The notes: generated by a model from the letters alone, not told the origin. DNA of 64,000 bases from SG8-40 sp963792855 (GCA_963792855.1 CAWBXZ010000001.1:186001-250000), one strand, 5' to 3'; counted from the first letter of the stretch, positions 25,756-35,573 are shown. Made by a program: numbers and translations.

Positions 25756-27074
25756 AAATCACAGTCATCGGTTCCGGGTATGTCGGCCTGGTGTCAGGCG
25801 CTTGCCTGGCCGATTTCGGCAATGACGTAGTCTGTCTCGACCTCGATGCCGACAAAATCGAGTTGTTGAACAGGGGCGGGATGCCCATTTACGAACCGGG
25901 TCTGGAACAACTCGTGGCGCGCAACCGTGAAGCAGGGCGGTTGCGTTTCACCACCGATGTCGCGATGTCGGTGGCACACGGTGCCGTGCAATTCATCGCC
26001 GTAGGCACTCCGTCGGACGAGGACGGCTCGGCGGACATGCGCTACGTACTGGACGCGGCGCGAAATATTGCAAAGCACATGGTCGATTACAAGGTGATCG
26101 TTGACAAGTCGACGGTTCCGGTCGGTACTGCCGAACGGGTTCAGGCGGTGATGCAGGAAGAACTGCGCGCGCGCGGCGCAGAAACAGCCTTCGGCGTGGT
26201 CTCGAATCCTGAATTCCTCAAAGAGGGTGCTGCCGTCGAGGATTTCATGCGGCCAGACCGCATCGTGGTTGGCGGCACGGACCCGAAGGCGCTTGGCATC
26301 ATGCGGCAGCTGTACGCACCGATCAATCGCGTGCATGACCGGATGATCGTCATGGACACGCGCTCGGCGGAGTTGACCAAATATGCTGCGAACGCGATGC
26401 TGGCGACGCGAATTTCATTCATGAACGAGTTGGCCAATTTATCGGAGAAACTGGGCGCAAACATCGAGATGGTTCGTCACGGCATCGGCTCCGACCCGCG
26501 GATCGGCTTCCAGTTTCTTTATGCCGGAGCCGGTTACGGCGGGTCATGCTTTCCCAAGGACATCAGGGCATTGCAGCACAGTGCCGGTGACTACGGAATG
26601 CAGTTGACCATTCTCGACGCAGTGGAGAAAGTCAACCGTACCCAGAAACAGCGCATCCTGGACAAGGTGCGAATTCGCTTCGGAGAGCATCTGGACGGCA
26701 AACGTTTTGCAATCTGGGGTCTTGCTTTCAAACCCAATACCGACGACATGCGCGAAGCGCCAAGCCGGGTGGTTATCAACGGCTTGCTTGCGCGTGGTGC
26801 GAGCGTGTGCGCATACGACCCGGTCGCCATGAAAGAGGCGAAGCGTCTGATGGCGAACGATGGCAGCGTCAGTTTCGCAAAGGCGCCGATCGAGGCGCTT
26901 GACGGCGCGGATGCGTTGATCATCGTTACGGAATGGAAAGAGTTCCGCAGTCCGGATTTTGGCGAGATCAAATCACGGCTCAAACACCCGGTCATTTTCG
27001 ATGGGCGCAATCTCTATGATCCCGCCGCGGTGCAAGAGCTGGGTATTGAATACCTCTCGATAGGGCGGCCGTGA
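25752..27074 (+). CDS. ugd: UDP-glucose 6-dehydrogenase
   Basis: A 440-residue NAD-dependent enzyme that oxidises UDP-glucose twice to UDP-glucuronate. It has the N-terminal Rossmann motif GSGYVGLVSG, the catalytic Cys in GGSCFPKD, and a C-terminal NAD/UDP-binding domain (IWGLAFKPNTDDMREAPS). TTG 25752 overlaps the pyrF stop. UDP-glucuronate serves capsule, LPS or aminoarabinose synthesis; the following heptose genes point to LPS. Confidence 0.96.
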   Translation: MKITVIGSGYVGLVSGACLADFGNDVVCLDLDADKIELLNRGGMPIYEPGLEQLVARNREAGRLRFTTDVAMSVAHGAVQFIAVGTPSDEDGSADMRYVLDAARNIAKHMVDYKVIVDKSTVPVGTAERVQAVMQEELRARGAETAFGVVSNPEFLKEGAAVEDFMRPDRIVVGGTDPKALGIMRQLYAPINRVHDRMIVMDTRSAELTKYAANAMLATRISFMNELANLSEKLGANIEMVRHGIGSDPRIGFQFLYAGAGYGGSCFPKDIRALQHSAGDYGMQLTILDAVEKVNRTQKQRILDKVRIRFGEHLDGKRFAIWGLAFKPNTDDMREAPSRVVINGLLARGASVCAYDPVAMKEAKRLMANDGSVSFAKAPIEALDGADALIIVTEWKEFRSPDFGEIKSRLKHPVIFDGRNLYDPAAVQELGIEYLSIGRP

Positions 27075-28006
27075 CGGACAAACGGGTGATGGCGGCGGTG
27101 GCGGGGGCGCGCGCGCTCGTCGTCGGCGACGTCATGCTCGACCGGTACTGGTTTGGCGACGTCGAACGGATTTCTCCGGAAGCGCCGGTGCCCGTGGTGA
27201 GGGTATCCAGAACGGAAGAGCGCCTTGGCGGTGCAGCCAACGTCGCATGGAACATGGCGGCCGTCGGCGCAAGACCGGTACTGTTGTCCGTCGTCGGCGA
27301 CGATGAAGCGGCTGACAGTCTGCAGAGACACCTCGATGAGCAGCGCATCGATGCGCGTCTGCATCGGGATTCGTCACTCTCGACCACTATCAAGCTGCGC
27401 GTGATCGGACGGCAACAACAGCTTGTTCGCATCGACTTCGAAAACGAACCGGGACACGAGGCGCTCGCAGCAAAGCTGGCCGATTTCGAGGCGAACCTTC
27501 CCGAGTGCGATGTGGTCGTCCTGTCCGATTACGGCAAAGGCGGACTGAAGCATATCGAGCGCATGATCGAGCTGTCACGCGCGCAGGGCAAACCGGTTCT
27601 GGTCGATCCCAAAGGCGACGATTATTCGCGCTATGCGGGCGCCACCGTCGTCACGCCCAACCGCGCGGAATTGCGCGAGGTCGTCGGCCGCTGGAAAGAC
27701 GAGGCGGACCTGACTCGCCGTGCCCAACAGTTGCGTGAATCGCTGGGACTGGAAGCGCTGCTCGTTACCCGCAGCGAAGAGGGGATGACCCTGTATAGTG
27801 ATGCGCAGCGCTTTCATGTCGCGACCCGCGCGCGTGAAGTGTACGATGTAAGTGGTGCTGGGGACACGGTGATCGGTATTCTGGCCGTGATGCTGGCAAG
27901 TGGACAGTCGCTGGCCCAGTCAGTTGAATGGGCCAACAAGGCGGCGGGAATCGTTGTCGGCAAGCTCGGTACCGCGGTCGTGCTTCCTGAAGAATTGTTT
28001 GAGTGA
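27071..28006 (+). CDS. rfaE1: Heptose 7-phosphate kinase (HldE N-domain type)
   Basis: A 311-residue PfkB-family kinase that phosphorylates D-glycero-D-manno-heptose 7-phosphate at C1 for LPS inner core. LVVGDVMLDRYWFG, ERLGGAANVA and the anion-hole GAGDTVIG are diagnostic. The adenylyltransferase half of HldE is absent, so a separate RfaE2 must be encoded elsewhere. GTG 27071 overlaps the ugd stop, and hldD follows at once. Confidence 0.95.
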   Translation: MTDKRVMAAVAGARALVVGDVMLDRYWFGDVERISPEAPVPVVRVSRTEERLGGAANVAWNMAAVGARPVLLSVVGDDEAADSLQRHLDEQRIDARLHRDSSLSTTIKLRVIGRQQQLVRIDFENEPGHEALAAKLADFEANLPECDVVVLSDYGKGGLKHIERMIELSRAQGKPVLVDPKGDDYSRYAGATVVTPNRAELREVVGRWKDEADLTRRAQQLRESLGLEALLVTRSEEGMTLYSDAQRFHVATRAREVYDVSGAGDTVIGILAVMLASGQSLAQSVEWANKAAGIVVGKLGTAVVLPEELFE

Positions 28007-28020
28007 AATCGGTGGATTCG

Positions 28021-29019
28021 ATGTATATCGTTGTTACAGGCGCGGCCGGCTTTATCGGCGCGAATGTCGTCAAGGCGTTGAACGAACGTGGTGTCGATAA
28101 CATTATCGCGGTAGACAATCTCAGCCGCGCGGACAAGTTTCGCAACCTCGTCGATTGCGACATTGCGGATTATTTCCACAAGGACGATTTTCGTAACGCG
28201 CTGTCGGCGGGCGCGTTCGACGGCGAAGTGGCGGCGATACTTCACCAGGGGGCCTGTTCCGATACCATGGCGGCCGATGGCCGTTACGTGATGGATAACA
28301 ACTTTCGTTATTCACTCGACATGCTGAGCTATTGCCAGACCGAATCCGTGCCGCTGATCTACGCCTCATCGGCTGCCGTGTACGGAGCGAATAACGAGTT
28401 CCGGGAAGACCGCAGCGCTGAAAAACCACTCAACGTCTACGGCTACTCGAAGTTTCTGTTCGATCAGGTCGTTCGCCGCCGTTGGGATGACAACACCGCC
28501 CAGGTCGTTGGTCTGCGGTACTTCAACGTGTACGGCCCGCGCGAATCGCACAAGCAGCGCATGGCGTCGGTGGCATTTCATTTCTTCAACCAGTATATGG
28601 AAACCGGGGCGGTCAGCCTGTTCGAGGGCAGCGGCGGGTTTGCGGCCGGAGAGCAGCGGCGTGACTTTGTTTCGGTCGACGACGTCGTTAACGTCAATAT
28701 GTGGTTTCTCGAGAACCCGGACCGGTCGGGTATTTTCAACTGCGGAACGGGTGCGTCGCAGACTTTCAATGATGTTGCTGTAGCAACCGTGAACGCCGTG
28801 CGCCAGGCGCAGGGTGATTCGGAGGGGCTCAGTCTCGACGAACTGAAGTCTCAGGGGGTCATCCGCTACGTGGCGTTTCCCGACGGACTGAAGGAAAAGT
28901 ACCAGAGTTTCACCGAAGCCGATCTCACGAATTTGCGCGGCTGCGGCTATGACGGGGCATTCTCCAATGTCGAGCAAGGCGTGACGCGCTACGTACAGTG
29001 GCTATTGCAGACGCAATGA
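28021..29019 (+). CDS. hldD: ADP-L-glycero-D-manno-heptose 6-epimerase
   Basis: An extended short-chain dehydrogenase that makes the L,D-heptose nucleotide for LPS core. It has GAAGFIGANVV at the N-terminus, the family KFRNLVDCDIADY block and the catalytic YxxxK in YGYSKFLFD. ATG 28021 matches the family start; GTG 28003, overlapping the kinase stop, would add six residues. It completes the heptose pair with the preceding gene. Confidence 0.96.
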   Translation: MYIVVTGAAGFIGANVVKALNERGVDNIIAVDNLSRADKFRNLVDCDIADYFHKDDFRNALSAGAFDGEVAAILHQGACSDTMAADGRYVMDNNFRYSLDMLSYCQTESVPLIYASSAAVYGANNEFREDRSAEKPLNVYGYSKFLFDQVVRRRWDDNTAQVVGLRYFNVYGPRESHKQRMASVAFHFFNQYMETGAVSLFEGSGGFAAGEQRRDFVSVDDVVNVNMWFLENPDRSGIFNCGTGASQTFNDVAVATVNAVRQAQGDSEGLSLDELKSQGVIRYVAFPDGLKEKYQSFTEADLTNLRGCGYDGAFSNVEQGVTRYVQWLLQTQ

Positions 29020-29065
29020 ACAACCCGGGTAAAGTATTACCTCCTCGCAGCAGGGAGCAGTGGTT

Positions 29066-29962
29066 GTGAGTTCGTACAAGACGCTCGACGATTTTGTCGG
29101 TAACACGCCGCTGGTTCGCCTCAAGCGCCTGGCGGGCAATACCGGTAACACGATACTGGCGAAGCTCGAGGGCAACAATCCAGCCGGTTCAGTCAAGGAC
29201 AGGCCGGCGTTTTCGATGATCATGCACGCGGAACGGCGCGGGCAAATCAAGGCGGGCGATACGCTCGTCGAAGCAACATCCGGAAATACCGGAATCGCAC
29301 TGGCTATGGTCGCCGCCATGCGCGGGTACCGGATCATACTGGTCATGCCGGAAAACTCGTCGGTCGAGCGCCGCCAGACGATGGCGGCCTTCGGCGCCAG
29401 GATTGTCCTGACACCCGCAACTGGCGGCATGGAAGCGGCGCGCGACACGGCAAACGCGATGCAGGCGCGTGGCGAAGGGCTCATTCTCGACCAGTTCGCC
29501 AATCCCGATAACCCGCTGGCACACTACGAGGGCACTGGTCCGGAAATCTGGCGTGACACGGACGGCAAGGTGACCCATTTTGTCTCGAGCATGGGCACGA
29601 CCGGCACCATCATGGGGGTTTCGCGTTATCTCAAGGAGCGCAATCCCTCAGTGCAGATCATCGGCTGCCAGCCCACCAGCGGTTCGCAGATTCCCGGCAT
29701 CCGAAAATGGCCGGAGGCATATTTGCCGAGCATTTTTGACCGTCAGCGGGTGGATCGCGTCGTTGAGGTCAGTCAGGCCGATGCGGAAGAAACGACACGC
29801 AGGCTGGCACGAGAGGAGGGCATATTCGCCGGAATCTCTTCCGGCGGAGCCATGTGGGTAGCGCTTCAAATGTCGCGTGAGCTCAGCGATGCAACGATTG
29901 TGAGCATCGTCTGCGATCGTGGCGACCGTTATCTGTCCACCGGGGTTTTTCCGGCCGAGTAG
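29066..29962 (+). CDS. cysM: Cysteine synthase B
   Basis: A PLP enzyme of about 298 residues that uses O-acetylserine with sulfide or thiosulfate. The Schiff-base Lys lies in SVKDRPAF, the pyridoxal-binding loop in EATSGNTGIAL, and the RKWPEAYLP segment is typical of CysM. GTG 29066 has AGGGAG about 8 bases upstream; GTG 29060 is too close to it. It follows hldD by 46 bp and ends 1 bp from the convergent pckG stop. Confidence 0.96.
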   Translation: MSSYKTLDDFVGNTPLVRLKRLAGNTGNTILAKLEGNNPAGSVKDRPAFSMIMHAERRGQIKAGDTLVEATSGNTGIALAMVAAMRGYRIILVMPENSSVERRQTMAAFGARIVLTPATGGMEAARDTANAMQARGEGLILDQFANPDNPLAHYEGTGPEIWRDTDGKVTHFVSSMGTTGTIMGVSRYLKERNPSVQIIGCQPTSGSQIPGIRKWPEAYLPSIFDRQRVDRVVEVSQADAEETTRRLAREEGIFAGISSGGAMWVALQMSRELSDATIVSIVCDRGDRYLSTGVFPAE

Positions 29963-29963
29963 T

Positions 29964-31847
29964 TTAGTGTGCTTGCCGGCCCGGCGGTGTCCAGCGCTTC
30001 TGTGAACGCCACAACGTCGCCAGCAGGAGTTCACGCTTGAGCACGAACTCCTTGGGGAGCTTGTCGTAGAGCTTCACGAACAATTCCTCGTGCGAGAGCA
30101 ACTCCTGTATCCACAAATCACGATTGACTGACATCAATGCAGCGAACCGCTCAGCGTCGATCTCGTCCAGCCCGGTCCAGTCGATGTCGGCGTGGTTCGG
30201 CATCCAGCCCAGCGGACTCTCGGCGGCGCCGGCGCGACCGTGGCAGCGATCGACAATCCATTTCAGGATGCGCATGTTCTCGCCAAAACCCGGCCACAGA
30301 AACTGGCCATCGTCATTCTTGCGGAACCAGTTCACCGCAAAGATTCGCGGCGGATGTTTGACCTTGCGGCCGATCTCAAGCCAGTGATCGAAGTAATCGC
30401 CGATGTGGTAGCCACAGAAAGGCAGCATTGCGAACGGATCACGGCGCACCTTGCCGACCTTGTGTGCTGCTGCAGCCGTCGTCTCGGAGCCCATGGTCGC
30501 TGCCATGTAAACGCCGTCGACCCAGTTGAAGCTTTCCGTCACAAGGGGGGTGGTGGTGCTTCGTCTCCCGCCAAAGATGAACGCCGAAATCGGCACGCCG
30601 TCAGGCTGTTCCCAATCGGGGTCGATCGACGGGCATTGCGAGGCGGGCGCGGTGAAACGCGCATTTGGGTGTGCCGCGTTGCGGCCGCAGTCTGGGGTCC
30701 ACGGATTTCCCTGCCAGTCAGTCAGTTGTGCTGGCGGTTCTCCCATGCCTTCCCACCAGACGTCACCGTCCGGGGTCATGGCAACGTTGGTAAACACGCA
30801 GTTTTTCGATAGCGTCGCCATCGCGTTCGGGTTGGACTGTTCGGATGTTCCGGGGGCGACGCCGAAGAAACCGTATTCCGGATTGATCGCGTAGAGCCGA
30901 CCGTCGGCACCGGGTTTGATCCAGGCAATGTCATCGCCGATCGTCGTGATCTTCCATCCCTTGAACGCATCTGGCGGTATCAGCATCGCGAAGTTGGTTT
31001 TACCGCACGCGCTCGGAAAAGCCGCCGCGATGTAAGTCTTTTCGCCCTGGGGAGACTCAACGCCGAGAATCAGCATGTGCTCGGCCAGCCACCCTTGCTC
31101 GAGCCCCATCGCCGAGGCAATACGCAAGGCAAAACACTTCTTGCCAAGCAGTGCATTGCCGCCATAGCCGCTGCCGAACGACCAGATGGCCTTGTCTTCC
31201 GGGAAATGCACGATGTACTTCTGGTCCTGGTTGCAGGGCCATGCGACGTCCTTGTCACCCGGACTCAAGGGCATCCCCACCGAGTGAACGCAGCGCACGA
31301 AATCGCCCGCGTCACCCAGAACATCAAAAACCGCCTTTCCCATGCGCGTCATCACCCGCATGCTGGCCGCGACGTAAGGTGAATCCGTCAACTGGATTCC
31401 GATGTGTGAAATCGGGGATCCGATCGGTCCCATCGAGAACGGAACGACATAAAGCGTCCTGCCCCGCATGCAGCCCTTGAACAGCTCCTTGAGGCGTTTT
31501 TTCATCTGTGCCGGTGCCATCCAGTTGTTGGTGGGCCCGGCGTCATGGCGATGGGTGCTGCAGATAAAGGTCCGGTCCTCTACCCGTGCAACGTCGGAGG
31601 GGTCGGAGCGCGCGAGGAAGCTGTTGGGGCGCTTTTCCGGATTGAGCTGAATGAAGGTGCCGGCCTCCACCAGTTGGCGGCACAATGCGTCATATTCAGC
31701 TTGCGAACCATCACACCAATGCACCCGCTCCGGTTCCGCCAGCCTGGCGAACTCGGAAATCCAGTCCACCAGCGCCTGGTGACGCACGTACTCCGGCGTA
31801 TGTTCCGCTTCGTCAGCGGTTGCCCTGACAGGCTCGACTGATACCAC
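29964..31847 (-). CDS. pckG: Phosphoenolpyruvate carboxykinase (GTP)
   Basis: A 627-residue GTP-type PEPCK that makes PEP from oxaloacetate in gluconeogenesis. The kinase-1a loop FPSACGKTNFAM contains the reactive Cys, and kinase-2 is TIGDDIAW; SMGPIGSPISHIG and WNQNP-like segments fit. GTG 31847 was chosen because six G residues lie about 6 bases upstream on the minus strand; a longer frame to 31994 has no Shine-Dalgarno and an unusual N-terminus. Most gammaproteobacteria use the ATP-type PckA, so the GTP type is a taxonomic clue. Monocistronic. Confidence 0.96.
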   Translation of the reverse strand: MVSVEPVRATADEAEHTPEYVRHQALVDWISEFARLAEPERVHWCDGSQAEYDALCRQLVEAGTFIQLNPEKRPNSFLARSDPSDVARVEDRTFICSTHRHDAGPTNNWMAPAQMKKRLKELFKGCMRGRTLYVVPFSMGPIGSPISHIGIQLTDSPYVAASMRVMTRMGKAVFDVLGDAGDFVRCVHSVGMPLSPGDKDVAWPCNQDQKYIVHFPEDKAIWSFGSGYGGNALLGKKCFALRIASAMGLEQGWLAEHMLILGVESPQGEKTYIAAAFPSACGKTNFAMLIPPDAFKGWKITTIGDDIAWIKPGADGRLYAINPEYGFFGVAPGTSEQSNPNAMATLSKNCVFTNVAMTPDGDVWWEGMGEPPAQLTDWQGNPWTPDCGRNAAHPNARFTAPASQCPSIDPDWEQPDGVPISAFIFGGRRSTTTPLVTESFNWVDGVYMAATMGSETTAAAAHKVGKVRRDPFAMLPFCGYHIGDYFDHWLEIGRKVKHPPRIFAVNWFRKNDDGQFLWPGFGENMRILKWIVDRCHGRAGAAESPLGWMPNHADIDWTGLDEIDAERFAALMSVNRDLWIQELLSHEELFVKLYDKLPKEFVLKRELLLATLWRSQKRWTPPGRQAH

Positions 31848-32183
31848 CTCTATCCCCCCTTGACTGCATTTTCTTTGGCTTTTTGAGAGTCTAGCACCGT
31901 AATTCGTTACGGTGAGCACGAATATGGCAGGGGCAGGGATACCGCCGTCCCCGTACCCGCCTGCATGGCCCCGGTTACGGCGGGCGCCGTGCACGGCCGC
32001 CGCTGATCGGCGGACCTTCCGTTAAAATCACGCGTCTCGCCGGATCGGCTGCACGGATGCCTCGCGTCAGTCTGCTCAAGGGCCTGCGGCGCCGAAGCGC
32101 GTTTGGTCCGGAGCAGGGCAGGCGCAATCGCACGCGGCCGGTTACCCCTGGCGCAGACTTTTTCCTTGCAAGAAGGGCATTGA
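31848..32183. other. Divergent region pckG / exonuclease
   Basis: About 336 bp with no gene. A GTTAAAAT block (32021-32028) resembles a plus-strand -10 element for the exonuclease-rlmD pair. Identification is tentative. Confidence 0.35.
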
Positions 32184-32960
32184 ATGACTCCGGTACTGGT
32201 GTTTGACATCGAAACCATTCCCGATATCGACGGACTTCGGAATCTGCGCGAGTTGCCACCCGAAATGCCGGCCGCGGAAGTCGCCGAGCGCGCGTTCGAG
32301 GAGCGCCGGGAGAAAACCGGCAATGATTTTCTGCCGCTGCACCTGCATCGGGTTGTAGCAATATCCTGTGTGCTGCGGGAGCGTGACAGTGTCCGGATCT
32401 GGTCGCTAGGTGAAGCGCAGGATGCGGAGAAAATTCTGATACAGCGATTTTTCGACGGCATCGAGAAATACTCTCCGCAACTGGTCTCATGGAACGGTAG
32501 CGGTTTCGATCTGCCGGTTCTGAATTATCGCGGGCTGTGCAACGGCGTGCATGCGGGCCGTTTCTGGGACATGGGTGAAGACGATCGCGAGTTCAAGTGG
32601 AATAACTACATCAGCCGCTATCACGCGAGGCACCTTGACCTGATGGACCTTCTGGCGATGTATCAGCCGCGCGCCAGTGCGCCGCTCGATGAAATGTCGC
32701 AACTACTGGGTTTTCCCGGAAAGATCGGCATGTCCGGCGGCAAGGTATGGGAGAAATTCCAGGCCGGTCAAATCGACGCCATTCGCGCTTACTGCGAGAC
32801 CGACGTGGTCAACACCTATCTGGTGTATTTGCGCTTTCAGTTGATGCGGGGCGTGTACGACGCATCGAGATATGACAAGGAGTGTGCGCTGGTGCGCTCG
32901 ACCCTGCAGCAATCCGGCGCATCCCACTGGAAGGAGTTTCTCGAGGCCTGGAAGGCTTGA
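32184..32960 (+). CDS. PolB-like 3'-5' exonuclease
   Basis: A 258-residue protein of the DNA_pol_B_exo2 family, related to the exonuclease domain of DNA polymerase B. DEDD-type motifs are visible: DIETIPD (Exo I), WNGSGFDLPVL (Exo II), and YCETDVVNTYLVY (Exo III). There is no polymerase domain. A role in DNA repair or proofreading is inferred from fold only. It lies 7 bp upstream of rlmD, suggesting co-transcription. Confidence 0.9.
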   Translation: MTPVLVFDIETIPDIDGLRNLRELPPEMPAAEVAERAFEERREKTGNDFLPLHLHRVVAISCVLRERDSVRIWSLGEAQDAEKILIQRFFDGIEKYSPQLVSWNGSGFDLPVLNYRGLCNGVHAGRFWDMGEDDREFKWNNYISRYHARHLDLMDLLAMYQPRASAPLDEMSQLLGFPGKIGMSGGKVWEKFQAGQIDAIRAYCETDVVNTYLVYLRFQLMRGVYDASRYDKECALVRSTLQQSGASHWKEFLEAWKA

Positions 32961-32967
32961 GGCAACC

Positions 32968-34278
32968 GTGACAGCCTTCACCGCCGATATCGAATCGCTT
33001 GACCAGGAAGGCAGGGGTGTAACGCGCATCGACGGCAAGGCCGTATTCGTTCAGGGTGCGTTGCCGGGCGAGCGCGTCGAGTTCGAGACCTATCGGCGCA
33101 GGCCGAGTTATGAGCTTGCGACCACCAAATCGGTGCTGAGCGCGTCGCCCTCGAGGACAACACCGCGCTGTGCCAGTTTCGGCGTTTGCGGCGGCTGTTC
33201 CATGCAGCACCTTGATCCCCGGGCCCAGGTTGCGGCCAAACAGCGCGTCCTGGAAGACAATTTCGCGCGTATTGGCAAGGTCACTCCACAAACAATGCTG
33301 GCGCCGATACACGGCCCGGCGTGGGGATACCGGTTTCGCGCCCGTTTCTCATCACGCTATGTGCACAAGCGCGGCACGACTCTGGTCGGCTTCCGTGAAC
33401 GTAAACACAGTTTCGTTGCGGACATGCAGACATGCGATGTGGTGCCGGCGCGGATATCCGCATTGTTGATGCCACTCAGAGAGTTGATAGACGGGTTGAG
33501 TATTCGCGAGCGACTGCCGCAAATCGAACTGGCGATCGGGGATGCCAGGGACGCACTGGCGTTCAGGAACCTTGAGTCGCTCACTGACGACGACGAACAG
33601 CGGTTACGGGCTTTCGCCGAGCGTCACGGCGTGCATGTATACCTCCAGCCCGGCGGGCCTGATACGGTACATCTGTTTCACCCCGATGGTGACGAGTTAT
33701 TAAAGTACACGCTGCCTGATTTCGGTCTGGAGTACCGGTTCAGGCTTCCTGATTTCACGCAGGTCAATCACCAGACCAATCGGGTGCTCGTTCGCCGCGC
33801 CATGTCACTGCTTGACCCGCAGCCAGGCGAGCACATTGGCGACATGTTCTGCGGCATCGGAAATTTCTCTCTTCCGATGGCGCGGCGCGGCGCCACGGTG
33901 ACAGGTGTGGAGGGCAGTCGCGGCCTCGTTGAGCGCGCGTATGACAACGCTCGGCACAACGGATTGGAAGCGCGCTGCAGCTTTCATGTCGAGGACCTGT
34001 TCAAGACAGACGAGCAGCGCTGGCAGCGTTTCGGTGCGTTTGACAAGCTGCTGATCGATCCGCCTCGGGACGGCGCCATCGAGCTCGTTACCATGCTCCG
34101 AAATGCCTCGCCGTGGAGGGTGGTGTACGTTTCATGCAATCCGGCGACACTCGCGCGCGACGCGGGGGTTATGGTGCATGCAAACGGCTATACGCTACGT
34201 GCAGCCGGCGTGGTCAACATGTTTCCGCATACCTCGCATGTTGAATCGATCGCCGTGTTTGAAAAACAGGTCTCGTAG
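32968..34278 (+). CDS. rlmD: 23S rRNA (uracil-1939-C5)-methyltransferase RlmD
   Basis: A 436-residue SAM-dependent RNA methyltransferase. An N-terminal TRAM-like domain (LDQEGRGVTRIDGKAVFV) leads to the [4Fe-4S] cysteines in CASFGVCGGC with a fourth Cys in MQTCDVV. The C-terminal domain has the SAM motif DMFCGIGNFSL, DPPRDG, and the catalytic Cys in VSCNPATLARD. GTG 32968 gives the family N-terminus; longer frames overlap the exonuclease. Confidence 0.95.
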   Translation: MTAFTADIESLDQEGRGVTRIDGKAVFVQGALPGERVEFETYRRRPSYELATTKSVLSASPSRTTPRCASFGVCGGCSMQHLDPRAQVAAKQRVLEDNFARIGKVTPQTMLAPIHGPAWGYRFRARFSSRYVHKRGTTLVGFRERKHSFVADMQTCDVVPARISALLMPLRELIDGLSIRERLPQIELAIGDARDALAFRNLESLTDDDEQRLRAFAERHGVHVYLQPGGPDTVHLFHPDGDELLKYTLPDFGLEYRFRLPDFTQVNHQTNRVLVRRAMSLLDPQPGEHIGDMFCGIGNFSLPMARRGATVTGVEGSRGLVERAYDNARHNGLEARCSFHVEDLFKTDEQRWQRFGAFDKLLIDPPRDGAIELVTMLRNASPWRVVYVSCNPATLARDAGVMVHANGYTLRAAGVVNMFPHTSHVESIAVFEKQVS

Positions 34279-34316
34279 CGTCTACCCCGGGCAGAATCCG
34301 TCACGGAGCAGGAAAC

Positions 34317-34340
34317 AAAACGGGCGCCCGAGGGCGCCCG
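34317..34340 (-). terminator. Terminator of the Bax-inhibitor-1 gene
   Basis: Arms 34321-34328 and 34333-34340 (8 bp, GC only, 4-nt loop). On the minus strand it is followed by TTTTGTTT. It may also stop rlmD transcripts. Confidence 0.75.
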
Positions 34341-34366
34341 TCGTCTGTCCTGCAATGCGGGATGAC

Positions 34367-35053
34367 TTATTCGCGCTGGCCGACGAGCGCCATCAGCAGG
34401 TGCAGCAGGCTGACGAATATGTTGAACAGGCTGATATAAACGCCTGTCGCAGCCATGATGTAGTTGGTTTCGCCGCCATTGACGATGCGGCTGACATCGT
34501 GCAGCAGGAACAGCGAGAACACTACGACCACCAGCGAGGAAATCGTCAGCGCCAGAGCCGGGATTTGCAGGAACATGTTCGCGACCATCGCGAGCAGAAG
34601 CACGATCATGCCGACGAACAGGAACTTGCCCATGAAGCTGAAATCGCGCTTGGTCGTCGTGGCGATCGCACTCATTGCGAGCAATATGCCGCCAGTGCCG
34701 GCCGCTGCAATGCCGATCAGCTCCGGGCCGTTACGCAGCGACAGTGCCACGTTGAGAATCGGGCCTAACCACCATCCGAGGATGAAGGTCATTGCAAGCA
34801 GCAAGGCAACGCCGAGGCCGCTGTTGCGATTGGCGGCGATCGCGAATTGCAGGCCGATCACCGCTCCCAGCATGATGAGCGAGCTCAATATCGGATGCTG
34901 AAATACGATACCGCTGGTTGCCATGCCGACAAAAGCCCCAATGACAGTAGGGACCATCGTCAGTGACAACAACAGGTAAGTGTTTCTCAGTACACGGTGT
35001 TGTTGCGCGCCAAGCGCGCCCGCATGGGTGCCAAGTTGAACATTTGGTTGCAT
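34367..35053 (-). CDS. Bax inhibitor-1/YccA family membrane protein
   Basis: A 228-residue inner-membrane protein with seven hydrophobic helices. It ends with the family helix and the short HLLMALVGQRE tail, and contains the conserved FLLHDVSRIVNGGETNY segment with its two Asp/Glu residues. E. coli YccA modulates FtsH; other members are pH-gated calcium leak channels. ATG 35053 lies behind AAGGAGG. A GTG at 35086 would add eleven residues before this Shine-Dalgarno, which is less likely. Confidence 0.92.
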   Translation of the reverse strand: MQPNVQLGTHAGALGAQQHRVLRNTYLLLSLTMVPTVIGAFVGMATSGIVFQHPILSSLIMLGAVIGLQFAIAANRNSGLGVALLLAMTFILGWWLGPILNVALSLRNGPELIGIAAAGTGGILLAMSAIATTTKRDFSFMGKFLFVGMIVLLLAMVANMFLQIPALALTISSLVVVVFSLFLLHDVSRIVNGGETNYIMAATGVYISLFNIFVSLLHLLMALVGQRE

Positions 35054-35346
35054 TGAGTTAACCGCCTCCTTAGCGACTCGATTCACAATGTGTGAAACAT
35101 CAGCCGCTAAGACTATCGAATGAGTGTCAAAGTTTCAATCGCTTAACTGGTTTCGTGCCGATTCAGCGCGTAAAATCACGGGCGGCCCGAGTATGGGCGG
35201 GCGCCTGACCGCTTTATTCGCCGCGTTTTGGGTGGGCCTTGGCCAAAATACCGGTCCCGGACGGCGCGCAGCCTCGTCCAGTGCAGGCTAACCTGCCTTG
35301 GCAGGTTATGCCGGAGCTAAAACCGGCAGGTAATGAGCTGGGTTGT

Positions 35347-35436
35347 GGAAGGGTGGCAGAGTGGTCGAATGCACCGGTCTTGAAAACCGGCAGAGGCGCA
35401 AGTCTCTCGTGGGTTCGAATCCCACCCCTTCCGCCA
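35347..35436 (+). tRNA. tRNA-Ser (anticodon TGA)
   Basis: A 90-nt class II tRNA. Acceptor GGAAGGG pairs with CCCTTCC, the anticodon stem CCGGT/ACCGG encloses TGA at 35381-35383, a long variable arm and the T-arm GGTTCGAAT are present, and CCA is encoded at 35434-35436. A strong terminator follows directly. Confidence 0.97.
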
Positions 35437-35442
35437 AATAAG

Positions 35443-35466
35443 AACGCCCCTTCACGGGGCGTTTTT
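35443..35466 (+). terminator. Terminator after tRNA-Ser
   Basis: Arms 35443-35450 and 35456-35463 (8 bp, 5-nt loop) followed by a T tract to 35466. Confidence 0.92.
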
Positions 35467-35573
35467 ATTTGGTGGTGCGGGTGTGTGGACGAAACCACCG
35501 GGTTTGACCAGCGAGCAGGGCACGCGCGGCGGCGATGGTTAACGGCTGGCACCACGCGCCGCTGCCAGCCGGC

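Noticed and set aside
35214..35555. Minus-strand open frame across tRNA-Ser
   Set aside because: It is the reverse complement of a tRNA plus its terminator; such frames are a known source of false proteins.
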